Origin: Candidatus Zixiibacteriota bacterium | GTDB lineage: Bacteria > Zixibacteria > MSB-5A5 > GN15 > FEB-12 | Assembly (NCBI GenBank): GCA_017999435.1 | Contig: JAGNLV010000001.1 | Span: 32,501-96,500 of the forward strand | Length of the DNA: 64,000 bases | Reading direction: 5' to 3' | In this document: piece by piece, positions 23,689 to 33,367 of the stretch | Layout: each line of letters opens with the position of its first letter | Numbering within the stretch: position 1 is the first letter of the stretch | Translations under genes and position numbers: made by a program | The notes under the pieces: generated by a model | The model's database searches: none | What the model was told of the DNA's origin: nothing | What the model saw: the letters and a program-made list of their open reading frames with translations, nothing else

Positions 23689-25701
23689 TCAGTACGGATT
23701 GCAGGGAGCCGGGCTCCCGCCGCGGAACAGGTAGGCGACGAGGGCGGACAGGTCGCGCACATCCACCCCGCCATCGCAGGAAACGTCCCCGGCCGCGACC
23801 GCGGGGACCGGCGCGGCGCCGCCGCGGAAGAGATAGGCGATGAAATAGGTCAGGTCGCTCACCTGGATGCCGCCGTCGAAATTCACGTCCCCCCGCTGAA
23901 GAACCGTCTGCGCGAACACCAACTGGGAATCAACCACCGCGGGGTTGCCCCGCGAGGCGGCCCGGCACCACACCGCCGACACGCTCCCGAGCACTGTCCC
24001 CTCGGGCGGCGCAATTTGCACCCGCACCACCGAATCCGACTCCGGACTCAGGCTGTAGGCCGCCGGACCGGACACCACCCATCCCGAGTCGTCCCGGGCC
24101 GTCACGTCAATGATGTCGGAGAGCGGGGCGACGTTGGTGATGAGGAACTCGAAATCGCGGCGCCCGCCGGAGTAGACCGACGAATCCAGGGTCACCGCCG
24201 CACATGTCACCTCGTACGGGGGGATAACCTCGGCCGAGTAGTTGAAGAACGCGCCGGAGGAGTACTCCATGATGTTGGCCACCACGAGCGCGACCCGGTA
24301 GTAGGACTCAAACTCCGGCACCCGGCCGACCCCGAAGTAGGAACCGGACGCGAGCGGGATCTTCTCGACCGTGTGCACGTTCGGCGCCGTCGACTTAATC
24401 AGGTACGCCGACCACTGCCGGGCATCGTCGCCGTTCACCGTGACCTCCAGGCGGCCGATCTTGGAGCCGGGGTAGAATTCGATATAACAGGCGCCGTAGC
24501 CCGCCGCGTTGGAGGGCGACGTCTGCAGCAACACCGGGTACATACTGTGCGCGCGCCCGATCTTCACCGACTGCGGGTAGGTCTCGCCGTAGTGCAGACC
24601 GTCGTCGCGCCCCGAGGTCAGGTAGTTCCAGACCGTGAAGTCGGCAAAGGCGCTGTCGCGGGTCCAGCCGTACTGCCCGAAGAGCGTGTCCGTCATGGCC
24701 GCGAAGGCCGTCTGGAAGCGCGCCCCTTCCCAGATCGCCGGCATGAGCAAGGTGTCGAAACTCTCGGCCAGGTAAATGCCCCAGAGGAAGGTCGAGTAGG
24801 CATGGGACCCGGCCTCCATCAGCGACCGTTCCGGGGCGTTGAAAAACGTCGGGAGGTAGTTGTAGTTGTCGTCGGTGGCGTCAAAGACGATGTCCTCGAT
24901 GTGCGTGGCGTCCATTTCCATGAACCAGGAGTCCTCGTTGCTGTCATACGCAAACTGCACGCAGTGGTGGAATTCGTGCGCGCAGGTCGCTTTGGCCGCC
25001 CCCAGTTGATCCCCCTCCGGATCATAGTTGGGAGCGAAACCGAGAAAGTCGTTATTGAGCACGAGGTAGCTGTAGACGTCGTTCCAGGGCTCCGGACCGG
25101 GACCCTCCGGCATCGCGTAGCCATACGCCCCCGTCTCCTCGAAGTAGACATCGAACAGGTCATCGCCGCCGAGCCCGCTGTCCGGCGGGGGCATCCGGTA
25201 GCCGTAGTCCAGGTGCCGGGTCCGCGAGCTGTCGAGATAAGCTGCGCACTTCTCAACGAGATCCGGAACTCCGGTCATGTCCGCATCCTCGGGCGGGACC
25301 GCGTCCGCTCCCGTCGTGTCGTAGTGGAGCTTGAACCAGCCGCTCGGGGACAGGTACTCCGCCTCCGTGACCGCCCGCTGGAAGGCCGCGCTGAAGACCG
25401 CTTTCGTCTCCGGCTGCAGCAATTCCCACTCGCGCCGGATCTCCAGAATTACCGGGGTCGCGCACCGGGTGAGCGCGCCGCCGCTCGCGGCCAGCCCGGC
25501 GGAAACGTAACGGTCGGGCAGAGCCGCAGGGCTCGTGATGGCCTGGATCTGCAGCAGCACTTTCTGGTCGAGCGTGATTGCGCCGGCCCGGTAGTCCTGC
25601 GCGATGAGCGCGAGAGGATCATCGGAAACAGCGCTCGCCGTCGACCCGGCGGCGAGCCCGAGGCCAAGGATGACGAACCAGAGGAACGTGCGCTTGCGCA
25701 T
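23689..25701 (-). CDS. MXAN_6640-type secreted metalloprotease with dockerin-like tail
   Basis: The 670-residue protein starts with a signal peptide (core about 6-25). A putative zinc site, HEFHH, begins at His242 within AKATCAHEFHHCVQFAYD, with a downstream glutamate in WFMEMDATHIEDIV, as in MXAN_6640-type putative metalloproteases. A beta-sandwich-like part follows. Residues about 606-670 hold two dockerin-like motifs, GDVNFDGGIQVSDLTYFIAY and GDVSCDGGVDVRDLSALVAY, each followed by LFRGG. ATG at 25701 is used because GGAG is spaced five bases before it. Secretion to the surface is expected; the protease activity is predicted from the motif only. Confidence 0.85.
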   Translation of the reverse strand: MRKRTFLWFVILGLGLAAGSTASAVSDDPLALIAQDYRAGAITLDQKVLLQIQAITSPAALPDRYVSAGLAASGGALTRCATPVILEIRREWELLQPETKAVFSAAFQRAVTEAEYLSPSGWFKLHYDTTGADAVPPEDADMTGVPDLVEKCAAYLDSSRTRHLDYGYRMPPPDSGLGGDDLFDVYFEETGAYGYAMPEGPGPEPWNDVYSYLVLNNDFLGFAPNYDPEGDQLGAAKATCAHEFHHCVQFAYDSNEDSWFMEMDATHIEDIVFDATDDNYNYLPTFFNAPERSLMEAGSHAYSTFLWGIYLAESFDTLLMPAIWEGARFQTAFAAMTDTLFGQYGWTRDSAFADFTVWNYLTSGRDDGLHYGETYPQSVKIGRAHSMYPVLLQTSPSNAAGYGACYIEFYPGSKIGRLEVTVNGDDARQWSAYLIKSTAPNVHTVEKIPLASGSYFGVGRVPEFESYYRVALVVANIMEYSSGAFFNYSAEVIPPYEVTCAAVTLDSSVYSGGRRDFEFLITNVAPLSDIIDVTARDDSGWVVSGPAAYSLSPESDSVVRVQIAPPEGTVLGSVSAVWCRAASRGNPAVVDSQLVFAQTVLQRGDVNFDGGIQVSDLTYFIAYLFRGGAAPVPAVAAGDVSCDGGVDVRDLSALVAYLFRGGSPAPCNPY

Positions 25702-25716
25702 CAATTCTCCACCCGG

Positions 25717-25731
25717 AGCGCCCGGGGCGCT
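25717..25731. repeat. Short GC palindrome beside a ribosome binding site
   Basis: Arms AGCGCCC (25717-25723) and GGGCGCT (25725-25731) flank a single base. In the transcript of the MXAN_6640-type gene this hairpin lies about nine bases before GGAG and could affect translation. No tail suggests a terminator. Confidence 0.4.
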
Positions 25732-25932
25732 TCCTTACCATCAGAGTATCGGTCCGACCGCCGACATATCCAGTGCAACGTGCGTAACAGGGCTTTTTCT
25801 TGCTTCCGCAGACCTTGGGCGGACCACGAAGTATTCTACCAACAGCGGCCGATCCTGCGCCGTTCCCGCCACGAGCTCGCGGGCAAACGGGAGCGCGGCG
25901 CGCCGGTGGGGTAGATTTCCACGGTCCACCAT

Positions 25933-25960
25933 AATTTATTGTATTTCAGGGGCTTGTCAA
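25933..25960 (-). promoter_or_regulatory. Predicted promoter of the MXAN_6640-type protease gene
   Basis: On the minus strand TTGACA (25955-25960) is followed after 16 nt by TAAATT (25933-25938). The -35 lies inside the last codons of the upstream Omp85-like gene. The leader would be about 230 nt. Confidence 0.55.
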
Positions 25961-27610
25961 GAAGAATCCGGAGCGGGGGGCGATGAAATACTGCTCGGCC
26001 GAGATCGAAAACCGCCAGGAATTCACCTCCGAATAGGAGGCATCCACCCGCACCAGCCGGGCCCGGGCCGAGTGCTCCAACGCAATCCGCAGGCCGGCCC
26101 CGATTGCCCCGTAGACGTCCCCCGTCCCGAACGCCTCCCCCCGCTTCCACCGCTGCGCAAAGTCCGTGAACAGTACCGGTGAGAACACGGCCGAGTGTAT
26201 CCGCACGTCGGGGAAAAAGCGCGCCTCCAGGTTCAAAACCGCCATCCGGTCGCCGGTGCGGAAGTACTGGTCATAACCGCGCAGCCCGGTCTCCCCTCCC
26301 ATGACCAGACCCTCGGTGCCGTCGGCCCGCCAATCGGACCGGTAGCTGAACCCCATGGCCAGCGTGAGGAACTCGAACCACCGGCGATAGAAGCGGCTGT
26401 AGACGTCGCTCAGCCGCCGGAGATCGCGTTCCCCCCTGAGCCACACCGTGTACCGCCAGGAACCGTACCACAGATTGGACCCAAACCGGCGGCCATGGGA
26501 AACGCTCGCCGACAGCCGGTCGTAGGCATGCCGGTCAAAATCGGGCAGGAAGGCGCGGCCGTAGGAGATGCCCAGGCCATAACCCAGTTCAAAATCCTCG
26601 GTATACGAGAACCCGTCAATCCGCGTCAGCGTCGTGAAGTCAAGGTTGGAGAAGGCGGTCCCCACCTCGACGAGGTGGTAGGCGGAGTCGTCCGGCAGCG
26701 ATCGCAGCGCCTGCTCCATCAGATCGGGATCGGTGTCGATCAGCGCGGTCCCCACCGTCCGGTCAAACCGGTAGTAGTAGCGGCAGGAAAGCTCCAGCTT
26801 GCGCCGGTAGGTGCCGGTCCGGGATCCGATGCCCAGTTCGCACCAGTCCCCCTCCCGAAACGACTGCCCGATGAGGAGGTCGTCGCTGTATACGTCCCGG
26901 CGGACTTCCGACGCGCCCACCTCGGCCCGGTAGGTGAAGCTCTGGGTGAGGTTGTAGTAGGGGTGGCTCAGCTCGACCCATTTCACGCCGTTCACCGGGT
27001 CAGTGCGGTACCCGCCGGCCGCCCGGACCGGGCGGCCGAACATGCGCTGGTTCGTGTAGGCGAGGTCGACGAAGTCTTTCTCGCTGTTGCCGAAGACGTA
27101 GCGCGCCCTGACCTCCTGGTTGCGCCCGAGCACGTTGCGCTCGGTCAGCAGAAACTCGTATTCATGATCCCCGCCCTCGGTGCGCACGCTCGGCCCGAAC
27201 GCCAACGTCCATTCGTCGATCGTCACCACCCGCACGAGCAGGTGTCCGTTGGGCAGGGTTTCCGTCTCGATCCAGGCGTCGTACAGAGCCAGGCGCGACC
27301 GGAGATTGCGGGCCGACTCCTCCGCCAGTTCATAGGGGTAGGGCTCGCCGGTGCGGAACAGAAGCTCCCGCCGGATCACGTGCTCGCGGGTGACGATGTG
27401 AATTCGGTTGGCGAGGCGGAAGAGGAAGTTGTCGTACTTGGGGTCGTCGGTGTCGTAGACGTTGCGGTTGTCGATGACGATGGAGTCGACGATCGGGCCG
27501 AGGCTGTCGAGGTCGGCCTCCGGCGCCAGCGCGCCCGCCCCGGCGGGCAGCCCCAGAGCCGCGAGACTCGACCAGGCGATGACAAGCAGAAGTGACGGCA
27601 AATGCTGCAA
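25946..27610 (-). CDS. Omp85-like outer-membrane protein with POTRA region
   Basis: The 554-residue protein has a signal peptide when started at the TTG at 27610, which follows GGAG by six bases; the longer open frame upstream lacks support. Residues about 35-130 look like a POTRA-type domain (VDSIVIDNRNVYDTDD, IRRELLFRTGEPYPYELAEESARNLRSR). The remainder is a beta-barrel of the BamA/TamA/surface-antigen type, with a late GGETGLRGYDQYFRTGD motif resembling the VRGY/F motif. Such proteins insert or export outer-membrane proteins. It is shorter than BamA, which normally has five POTRA domains, so it is probably an accessory Omp85 protein. Confidence 0.78.
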   Translation of the reverse strand: MQHLPSLLLVIAWSSLAALGLPAGAGALAPEADLDSLGPIVDSIVIDNRNVYDTDDPKYDNFLFRLANRIHIVTREHVIRRELLFRTGEPYPYELAEESARNLRSRLALYDAWIETETLPNGHLLVRVVTIDEWTLAFGPSVRTEGGDHEYEFLLTERNVLGRNQEVRARYVFGNSEKDFVDLAYTNQRMFGRPVRAAGGYRTDPVNGVKWVELSHPYYNLTQSFTYRAEVGASEVRRDVYSDDLLIGQSFREGDWCELGIGSRTGTYRRKLELSCRYYYRFDRTVGTALIDTDPDLMEQALRSLPDDSAYHLVEVGTAFSNLDFTTLTRIDGFSYTEDFELGYGLGISYGRAFLPDFDRHAYDRLSASVSHGRRFGSNLWYGSWRYTVWLRGERDLRRLSDVYSRFYRRWFEFLTLAMGFSYRSDWRADGTEGLVMGGETGLRGYDQYFRTGDRMAVLNLEARFFPDVRIHSAVFSPVLFTDFAQRWKRGEAFGTGDVYGAIGAGLRIALEHSARARLVRVDASYSEVNSWRFSISAEQYFIAPRSGFFLTSP

Positions 27611-27634
27611 TCCGTTCTCCAGATTCCTCTCCCC

Positions 27635-27663
27635 AATAAACGGCCCCTTGCTGCCTTTGTAAA
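27635..27663 (-). promoter_or_regulatory. Possible promoter of the Omp85-like gene
   Basis: On the minus strand TTTACA (27658-27663) is followed after 17 nt by TTTATT (27635-27640), giving a leader of only about 20 nt. Confidence 0.35.
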
Positions 27664-27839
27664 CAACTACGCGCCTCCGGGATCCATCGGCTGCCGCCGC
27701 CGCCGGCCGCTGCGGACCGGCCAAAAGCCGGCGGCCCGGTCCCGCCTCCGGCCCCGCGCGGTTCAGCCGTCATCGGTCCCCGCCGATATAACGAGCGGCG
27801 GCCCGTTGGCGCCGAAACCCGTATCGGAACCGGAACGCT

Positions 27840-29573
27840 ATGGAAAAAAAGAAAATCGGCGACCTCCTGGTCGAAAAGGGCTACGTCACCGCCGCCCAGG
27901 TCGAGGACGCGCTGGCCGAGCAGACGCTCACCGGCCGGCGCCTGGGCGAAATTCTCGTGTCCAGAAATGCCCTCACCGAGGACCAGCTCGTCGACGTCGT
28001 CTCCGAACGGCTGGGCATACCGAAGATCACGCTCACCGCCATGGTCATCGACCCCGAGGTGATCCGCCGTGTTCCGGTCGGCCTCGCCCGCCGCTACACC
28101 CTCATTCCGATCTTCGAAATCGGGGCCACCCTGACGCTGGCGATGGCCGATCCGCTGAATATCATCGCCATCGACGAAATCCGCTACCTTACCGGCAAGA
28201 ACATCAAGCGGGCCATCGCCACCCCGGGGGAGATCAAGGCCGCGATCGACGAATTCTACTCGGTGGCCGACTCGCTCAACCAGATCATCGGCGCCCACGC
28301 CGCCCCGGCCGGCGAGTCGGGCGCGCCCCGTCCGGGCGCCGACGTCGAATCGGAGAGCGCCGTCGTGCGGATGGTCAACCTCATGATCGAGCAGGCGGCC
28401 AAGGACCGCGCCTCGGACATCCACATTGAGCCCGAGGAAAACCGCCTGCGCATCCGCTACCGCATCAACGGCGCCATGCGCGAGGAGGCGGCCCCGCCCA
28501 AAGCCATGCAGAACGAACTGATCTCGCGCATCAAGATCGCCGCCAACCTCGACGTCTCCGAGAAGCGCCTCCCGCAGGACGGCCGCTTCATGATGACCGT
28601 CGACAAGGCCGCGATCGACCTCCGCGTCTCGACCCTGCCGACGATCCACGGCGAGAAGATCGTCATCCGCCTGCTCGACCGGCGCAACCTGCTGCTCTCG
28701 TTCCGGCAGTTGGGGTTCGGCCCGACCCTCGAGACCGCCTGGAAAACGGTCATTTACAGGCCGGAAGGCCTCATCCTGATTTCCGGCCCGACCTCGAGCG
28801 GCAAGACCTCGACCCTCTATGCCACCCTGCACGAAATCAACTCCGTGGAGAAGAACATCATCACGGTCGAAGACCCGGTCGAATACTCCCTGCCGCTCAT
28901 CATCCAGATCCAGATCAACGAGAAGGCCGGGCTCACCTTTCCGACCTGCCTGCGGGCGATCCTGCGCCAGAATCCCGACGTCATCATGATCGGCGAGATC
29001 CGCGACCCGGAGACGGCTCGGATGGCCATTCGCTCGGCGCTGACGGGGCACACGGTGTTCTCGACAATCCACACCAACGACGCCCCCTCGGCCATCGCCC
29101 GCCTCGTCGACATGGACATCGAGCGCTATCTGGTGGCCTCGGCGCTCAAGGGCGTGCTGGCCCAGCGGCTCGTGCGCGTCACCTGCCCCGAATGCGCGGC
29201 CCCCTATCGGCCGGCGGAGTCGGTGCTGCTGCAGGCCGGGCTGCGCGACCGGGACAGTCAGTTCGATTTCCGCAAGGGCGTCGGGTGCCCGAAGTGCAAG
29301 AACACCGGGTTCCGGGGCCTCACCGGCATTTACGAGTATGTCGAGGTGACTCCGACGATCGCCGACATGCTCATGCGCAACGCGCCCCTCAACGAGATCC
29401 GGGAGTCGGCCCGCCGCCAGGGTTACGTGCCCCTGTTCGAGGCCGGTCTGGAGGCCGTGCGGGCTGGCCGCGTCTGCCTTGAGGAACTGCTCAAAGAGAC
29501 CTCGAACGCCGAGGATTACCTCCGGCCGGGGGAGAGCGCGTCGCGGAGAGCCGTCCATGCAGAGCCGGTATAA
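27840..29573 (+). CDS. pilB: Type IV pilus / type II secretion assembly ATPase
   Basis: The 577-residue protein has an N-terminal MshEN/T2SSE-N domain (IGDLLVEKGYVTAAQVEDAL, LGIPKITL), then a GspE/PilB ATPase core. Walker A is GPTSSGKTST with Lys322; IITVEDPVEY is the Asp box, and IMIGEIRDPETARMAIRSALTGH covers Walker B and the His box. A tetracysteine zinc site (CPECAAPYRP and CPKCKNTG) is present. It powers pseudopilin assembly at the inner membrane. It begins the cluster running to the secretin at 35649 and overlaps the next gene by 17 bases. Confidence 0.95.
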   Translation: MEKKKIGDLLVEKGYVTAAQVEDALAEQTLTGRRLGEILVSRNALTEDQLVDVVSERLGIPKITLTAMVIDPEVIRRVPVGLARRYTLIPIFEIGATLTLAMADPLNIIAIDEIRYLTGKNIKRAIATPGEIKAAIDEFYSVADSLNQIIGAHAAPAGESGAPRPGADVESESAVVRMVNLMIEQAAKDRASDIHIEPEENRLRIRYRINGAMREEAAPPKAMQNELISRIKIAANLDVSEKRLPQDGRFMMTVDKAAIDLRVSTLPTIHGEKIVIRLLDRRNLLLSFRQLGFGPTLETAWKTVIYRPEGLILISGPTSSGKTSTLYATLHEINSVEKNIITVEDPVEYSLPLIIQIQINEKAGLTFPTCLRAILRQNPDVIMIGEIRDPETARMAIRSALTGHTVFSTIHTNDAPSAIARLVDMDIERYLVASALKGVLAQRLVRVTCPECAAPYRPAESVLLQAGLRDRDSQFDFRKGVGCPKCKNTGFRGLTGIYEYVEVTPTIADMLMRNAPLNEIRESARRQGYVPLFEAGLEAVRAGRVCLEELLKETSNAEDYLRPGESASRRAVHAEPV

Positions 29574-30771
29574 GTATCGCGCGGCCGACGCGGCGGGGCG
29601 GACCCGCGAGGGAGTGCTCCTGGCTGACAGCCGCGAGCAGGTGCTGGAGCATCTGGCCGGGCAGCAGCTGGTGCCGATCCGCGTGGCCGCAGTCGCCGGC
29701 CGGCGTGGATTTTCGCTCCTCAGCTTCTTCTCCGGGCCGCACTACGAGCGCCTGATTGCGTTTACGGCCAATCTGGGCACGATGTACCGGGCGGGCGTGC
29801 CGCTGCTCCGGGCCCTGGCCCTGATCCGCATCGGGCCTGCCGCCGGGCACTTCAACCGCGCGATCGACGACATCCGCCTGGCCGTCCAGGCCGGCCGCCC
29901 GCTCTCACAGGCGATGGCGGCCCACGACGACCTCTTCGCGCGCGCCTACGTCGCCGGCGTCGCCGCCGGCGAGGAGTCCGGCAAGCTCGACGAAATCCTC
30001 GCCCAATTGCGCACGATGCTCGAACAGGACCTCGAGCTCTCGCGCGCGGTCAAGGCGGGCACCCGGTATCCGCTGATGGTGGTGGGGGCGCTGGGTGCCG
30101 CCGCCCTCGTGCTCGTGCTGTACGTGGTCCCCCGGTTCACCGCTTTCTATGGGCAGTTCAACGCGCAGCTGCCGCTGCCGACGCGCTTGCTGATCGGGCT
30201 CCAGCATACGGTCTCCGCCTACTGGCCGGCCCTGCTGATGGCGCTCGTGCTCGCCGCCCTTGCAGTGCGCCAGGCAATCGGAACCGAACGGGGCAAGTCG
30301 TGGCTCGACCACCGCCTTCTGCGTCTGCCGATCGTCGGTCCGCTGATCATCAAGAGCAACGTCGCCCGGTTCGCCGCGATGTTCCATGTGCTCTTTCAGG
30401 CCGGCCTCCCCATCATCGCCTGCCTCGAAATTCTGGCCGAAACGGTCAAGAACAGCGCGCTGGCCGGAGAAATCCGCACCATGGCGGGTCTCTTCCGCGA
30501 GGGCCGCGACAGCCGTCTGGCCGAGCACGAGTTCCGGTACTTCCCGCCCCTGGCGCTTCAGATGATGACCATCGGGCTGGAGTCCGGCTCCCTCGCCGAG
30601 GTTCTCCGCGAGGTCGGCGAGCACTACGGCAAGGAGGTGCAGTACACCTCCCGCCAGCTCACCGCTGTGCTCGAGCCTATTCTCACGTTTGTCATGGGCA
30701 TTTTCGTGCTCATTCTGGCGCTGGCGATCTTCCTGCCAATGTGGAACCTGATCCGGGTCTTCAACGGCTGA
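29557..30771 (+). CDS. pilC: Type IV pilus / type II secretion inner-membrane platform protein
   Basis: The 404-residue protein has the PilC/GspF layout: an N-terminal YKYRAADAAGRTREG segment, two T2SSF domains (about 70-195 and 270-395) and three hydrophobic segments (near 170-195, 220-245 and 375-400). Motifs such as LLRALALIR, GEESGKLDEIL and GLESGSLAEVL occur once in each half. It forms the platform that couples the ATPase to pseudopilin assembly. The ATG at 29557 has CGGAGAG upstream and overlaps the end of pilB; the longer frame upstream lies wholly within pilB. Confidence 0.93.
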   Translation: MQSRYKYRAADAAGRTREGVLLADSREQVLEHLAGQQLVPIRVAAVAGRRGFSLLSFFSGPHYERLIAFTANLGTMYRAGVPLLRALALIRIGPAAGHFNRAIDDIRLAVQAGRPLSQAMAAHDDLFARAYVAGVAAGEESGKLDEILAQLRTMLEQDLELSRAVKAGTRYPLMVVGALGAAALVLVLYVVPRFTAFYGQFNAQLPLPTRLLIGLQHTVSAYWPALLMALVLAALAVRQAIGTERGKSWLDHRLLRLPIVGPLIIKSNVARFAAMFHVLFQAGLPIIACLEILAETVKNSALAGEIRTMAGLFREGRDSRLAEHEFRYFPPLALQMMTIGLESGSLAEVLREVGEHYGKEVQYTSRQLTAVLEPILTFVMGIFVLILALAIFLPMWNLIRVFNG

Positions 30772-30857
30772 GGCGGGCTAAAAAGGGCGGGATATTATTC
30801 CGATAACGATAGAAGAGTAAGTGTCCAATAATCAGCCCCCTGCAGGAGGTAGATTCC

Positions 30858-31283
30858 ATGAACCAACTCCGCAACCGGCGCGGCTTCACGCTGATCGAGC
30901 TCGTCATCATCATCGTGATCCTCGGCATCCTCGCCGCCGTCGCCATCCCGAAATACCAGGATCTTTCGGGCGAAGCCCGCGAGGCGTCGGCCCGCAGTGC
31001 CCTCGGCTCGATGCGGTCCGCGGTCACCATCTTCTACGCCAACCAGGCCGTCCAGACCGGCACCGCCACCTGGCCCTCGCTGGCCGATCTGCAGACCCGC
31101 GGCACGGTCATGGCGCAGGGCCTGCCGCCGAACCCGTATCAGTCCAATGCACCCGACTCGGTCGTCGACGGCACCGGCCAGGTGCGCGGCACTGTCATCG
31201 GCAACCGCGGCGGGTGGGTTTATGACCCGGTCTCCGGCGAGCTCTGGGCCAACACCGACACCCACGACGAAAATGAGTGGTGA
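30858..31283 (+). CDS. Type II secretion / type IV pilus pseudopilin 1
   Basis: The 141-residue protein has a class III prepilin signal, RRG followed by FTLIELVIIIVILGILAA, with Glu at +5. A prepilin peptidase would cut after the glycine. The rest is a short globular domain with GWVYDPVSGELW near the end, as in GspG-like major pseudopilins, although calcium-site residues are not clear. AGGAGG lies eight bases before the ATG. A second pseudopilin gene overlaps its 3' end by 11 bases. Confidence 0.93.
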   Translation: MNQLRNRRGFTLIELVIIIVILGILAAVAIPKYQDLSGEAREASARSALGSMRSAVTIFYANQAVQTGTATWPSLADLQTRGTVMAQGLPPNPYQSNAPDSVVDGTGQVRGTVIGNRGGWVYDPVSGELWANTDTHDENEW

Positions 31284-31761
31284 GCGCATCCGGCCCGACC
31301 CCGCCCGCTCCGATCGACGGCTCAGTGTTCATCCAGCCGGCTTCACGCTGGTCGAACTGGTCATAATCATCGTCATCCTCGGGATTCTCGCCGCCGTGGC
31401 CATCCCGCAGCTCGCCGACATGAGCGGGAGCGCTAAAACGGCGGCCACCCGAAAGGAAATGGGCGAGCTGCGGCGGGCGCTGGTCGGCTCGCCTGAGATT
31501 GTCGCCGGCGGCCGGCCGGTGGCCGCTGGCTTCCAGGGAGATGTCGGCCGGTTGCCCGGACGGCTGAGTGATCTAACGGTCCGGCCCGACTCGGTCCCGC
31601 CGTACGATCGGCTCGCCCGGTACGGCTGGAACGGCCCGTACATCGACCCCTCCGGCGGAAATTACCTCAGCGATGCCTGGGGCGTACCGTATGTGTACGA
31701 CCCGGACGCCCGGATCCTCCTCTCCGTCGGGGGCGGAGACACTCTTCGCGTGACGTTGTGA
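31273..31761 (+). CDS. Type II secretion / type IV pilus pseudopilin 2
   Basis: The 162-residue protein has a longer leader (about 23 residues, basic) and the prepilin motif HPAG followed by FTLVELVIIIVILGILAA. The transmembrane helix is almost identical to that of the preceding pseudopilin, suggesting duplication. The C-terminal part, YGWNGPYIDPSGG and SDAWGVPYVYDPD, resembles GspG, whose DxWGxPY segment helps bind calcium. Its ATG lies inside the end of the previous gene and has only a weak ribosome binding site, so translation is probably coupled. Confidence 0.9.
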   Translation: MSGERIRPDPARSDRRLSVHPAGFTLVELVIIIVILGILAAVAIPQLADMSGSAKTAATRKEMGELRRALVGSPEIVAGGRPVAAGFQGDVGRLPGRLSDLTVRPDSVPPYDRLARYGWNGPYIDPSGGNYLSDAWGVPYVYDPDARILLSVGGGDTLRVTL

Positions 31762-31768
31762 CACCGCT

Positions 31769-33367
31769 ATGCGCTCGCTACTGAAGAAGTTCACCGCCGG
31801 CGCACACGCGCCCTCCTCCCCGGCCTCTACCGGCCCGGCGGAACGCCCCCTTGCGCCCCGCGGCCGCTTTCTGATCGGGCGTACGCTCGCCGGGCGGGTC
31901 AGCGATGATGCCCTGTCCCTGGCGGCTGTCCGCCACTTCGGTGCCCGGCGGATTGTTACCGACGTCCTTCATGCGGATCTCCCGCCGGGCGCACTTCCCG
32001 AGGCCGGTTCCGAGTTCGCAATCTCGCAGGTCGCCGACTTCTGGAGCCGGCACGGCGGGCGCGGCGCCCGCTTCGCAGCCTGCGTCGCCGGGGACGGCGT
32101 CACGGTCCGGACGTTCTGCCTGCCCCGAATGAGTCGGGCCGATCTGGCCTCAGCCGTCGAGATTGAGGCCAGCCGCCAGATCCCTTTCCCGGTCGGCGAG
32201 TTCACCTGCGGTTTTCGCCCGGTGGCGCGACTCGAGGGCGAGGGCGGGGGCCGGTGCAGGGTGGCGCTGCTTGCGGCCACGCACCGGCTCCTCCGCCAGG
32301 CACTCGTTCCCCTGGAACAGGCCGCGGTTCCGGTTCAGGCCGTGTATGCCGGAGCGCAAGCGGTCGGCGTGCTCCTGACCGCGCTGCCGAATTTTGACCC
32401 CGACCGCATCTACACGCTGGTGCGTCTCGGACTGCGCGAGAGTGAAACAGCCTTCTACCGGGCCGGCAATCTCGAATTCTCCCACCACGGCGGCACCGGC
32501 ACGGCGATGCTGGGGACGGCGGGCGACGAGGCGCGGCGGGAGTTCTTCGCCGAAACGCTGGCCTCGGAGATCCAGACGTCGCTCGATTATTTCGCGGGCC
32601 AGCACCTGCGCCTCCACGAGCCGGAGGTGTTTGTTTACGGCGGCGCGGCCGGCCACACCCGCCTGCTGAGGCTGTTGTCCGAGCGGCTGGGATGCCCCGT
32701 GGAGCCGTTTCCGCTCGACCGTCTCGCGGGGATCCGCCTGGCCGGCCATATCGAACGCGACGTCGCACTGGCCGCTCTGCCGGCGATCGCGGCCGCCCTC
32801 TGCCGCTCCGACCTGGTCAACCTCCTGCCCCCGGATCGCCGGGCCGAGTGGCGCCGGCGGCGGGTCGATGCCCTCGGCCGGACCGCCGTCGCCGCCGTCC
32901 TGCTTTTCCTGGCCGCGGGCGGGGGATTCCTCTACCACGATCTCCACGTGCAGCAGGAGACCGACCTCGCCCTCCGGCAGCAATTGGCTCTCTATGAAAA
33001 CTCGGGAGCGTACCGCGCGCTGAGCAGCCTGCGGACCCGTTTGGCCGCCGCCGACTCCTACCTCAAGGCGAGCGCGAAGAATCCGACCTCGCTGGCCCTC
33101 AATCTAAAAGAGCTTTCGCATCTGACGCCGCCCGAAGTGCGGCTGACGCGCTACGACTTCACCCCCGCCGCCGCGGGGGCCAACCTCCGCCTGTCCGGCG
33201 TCGTCACATCTTCCGATGTGCCTCCCGAGGTAGTTTTGGCGGCCTTCGTCGATCGGCTGAACGCGGGCCGCTTCTTCGACAGCGTGACGGTCGAACGCCA
33301 CGTCAAGCGCCGTCAGGACGAAACATTCATCCTCGAATTTCAGCTCGCGCTGCGGGGGCGCCTGTGA
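31769..33367 (+). CDS. PilM-PilN-like fusion protein
   Basis: The 532-residue protein joins two usually separate parts. Residues about 30-345 resemble the actin-like PilM/GspL cytoplasmic domain (CLPRMSRADLASAVEIEASRQIPFP, and later the RREFFAETLASEIQTSLDYF helix). Residues about 370-532 resemble PilN: one transmembrane helix (about 372-392), a coiled-coil stretch, then a ferredoxin-like domain ending in EFQLALRGRL. In type IV pili PilM binds the N-terminus of PilN; GspL of type II systems has both in one chain. It connects the ATPase with the periplasmic alignment complex. The next gene overlaps its stop codon. Confidence 0.85.
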   Translation: MRSLLKKFTAGAHAPSSPASTGPAERPLAPRGRFLIGRTLAGRVSDDALSLAAVRHFGARRIVTDVLHADLPPGALPEAGSEFAISQVADFWSRHGGRGARFAACVAGDGVTVRTFCLPRMSRADLASAVEIEASRQIPFPVGEFTCGFRPVARLEGEGGGRCRVALLAATHRLLRQALVPLEQAAVPVQAVYAGAQAVGVLLTALPNFDPDRIYTLVRLGLRESETAFYRAGNLEFSHHGGTGTAMLGTAGDEARREFFAETLASEIQTSLDYFAGQHLRLHEPEVFVYGGAAGHTRLLRLLSERLGCPVEPFPLDRLAGIRLAGHIERDVALAALPAIAAALCRSDLVNLLPPDRRAEWRRRRVDALGRTAVAAVLLFLAAGGGFLYHDLHVQQETDLALRQQLALYENSGAYRALSSLRTRLAAADSYLKASAKNPTSLALNLKELSHLTPPEVRLTRYDFTPAAAGANLRLSGVVTSSDVPPEVVLAAFVDRLNAGRFFDSVTVERHVKRRQDETFILEFQLALRGRL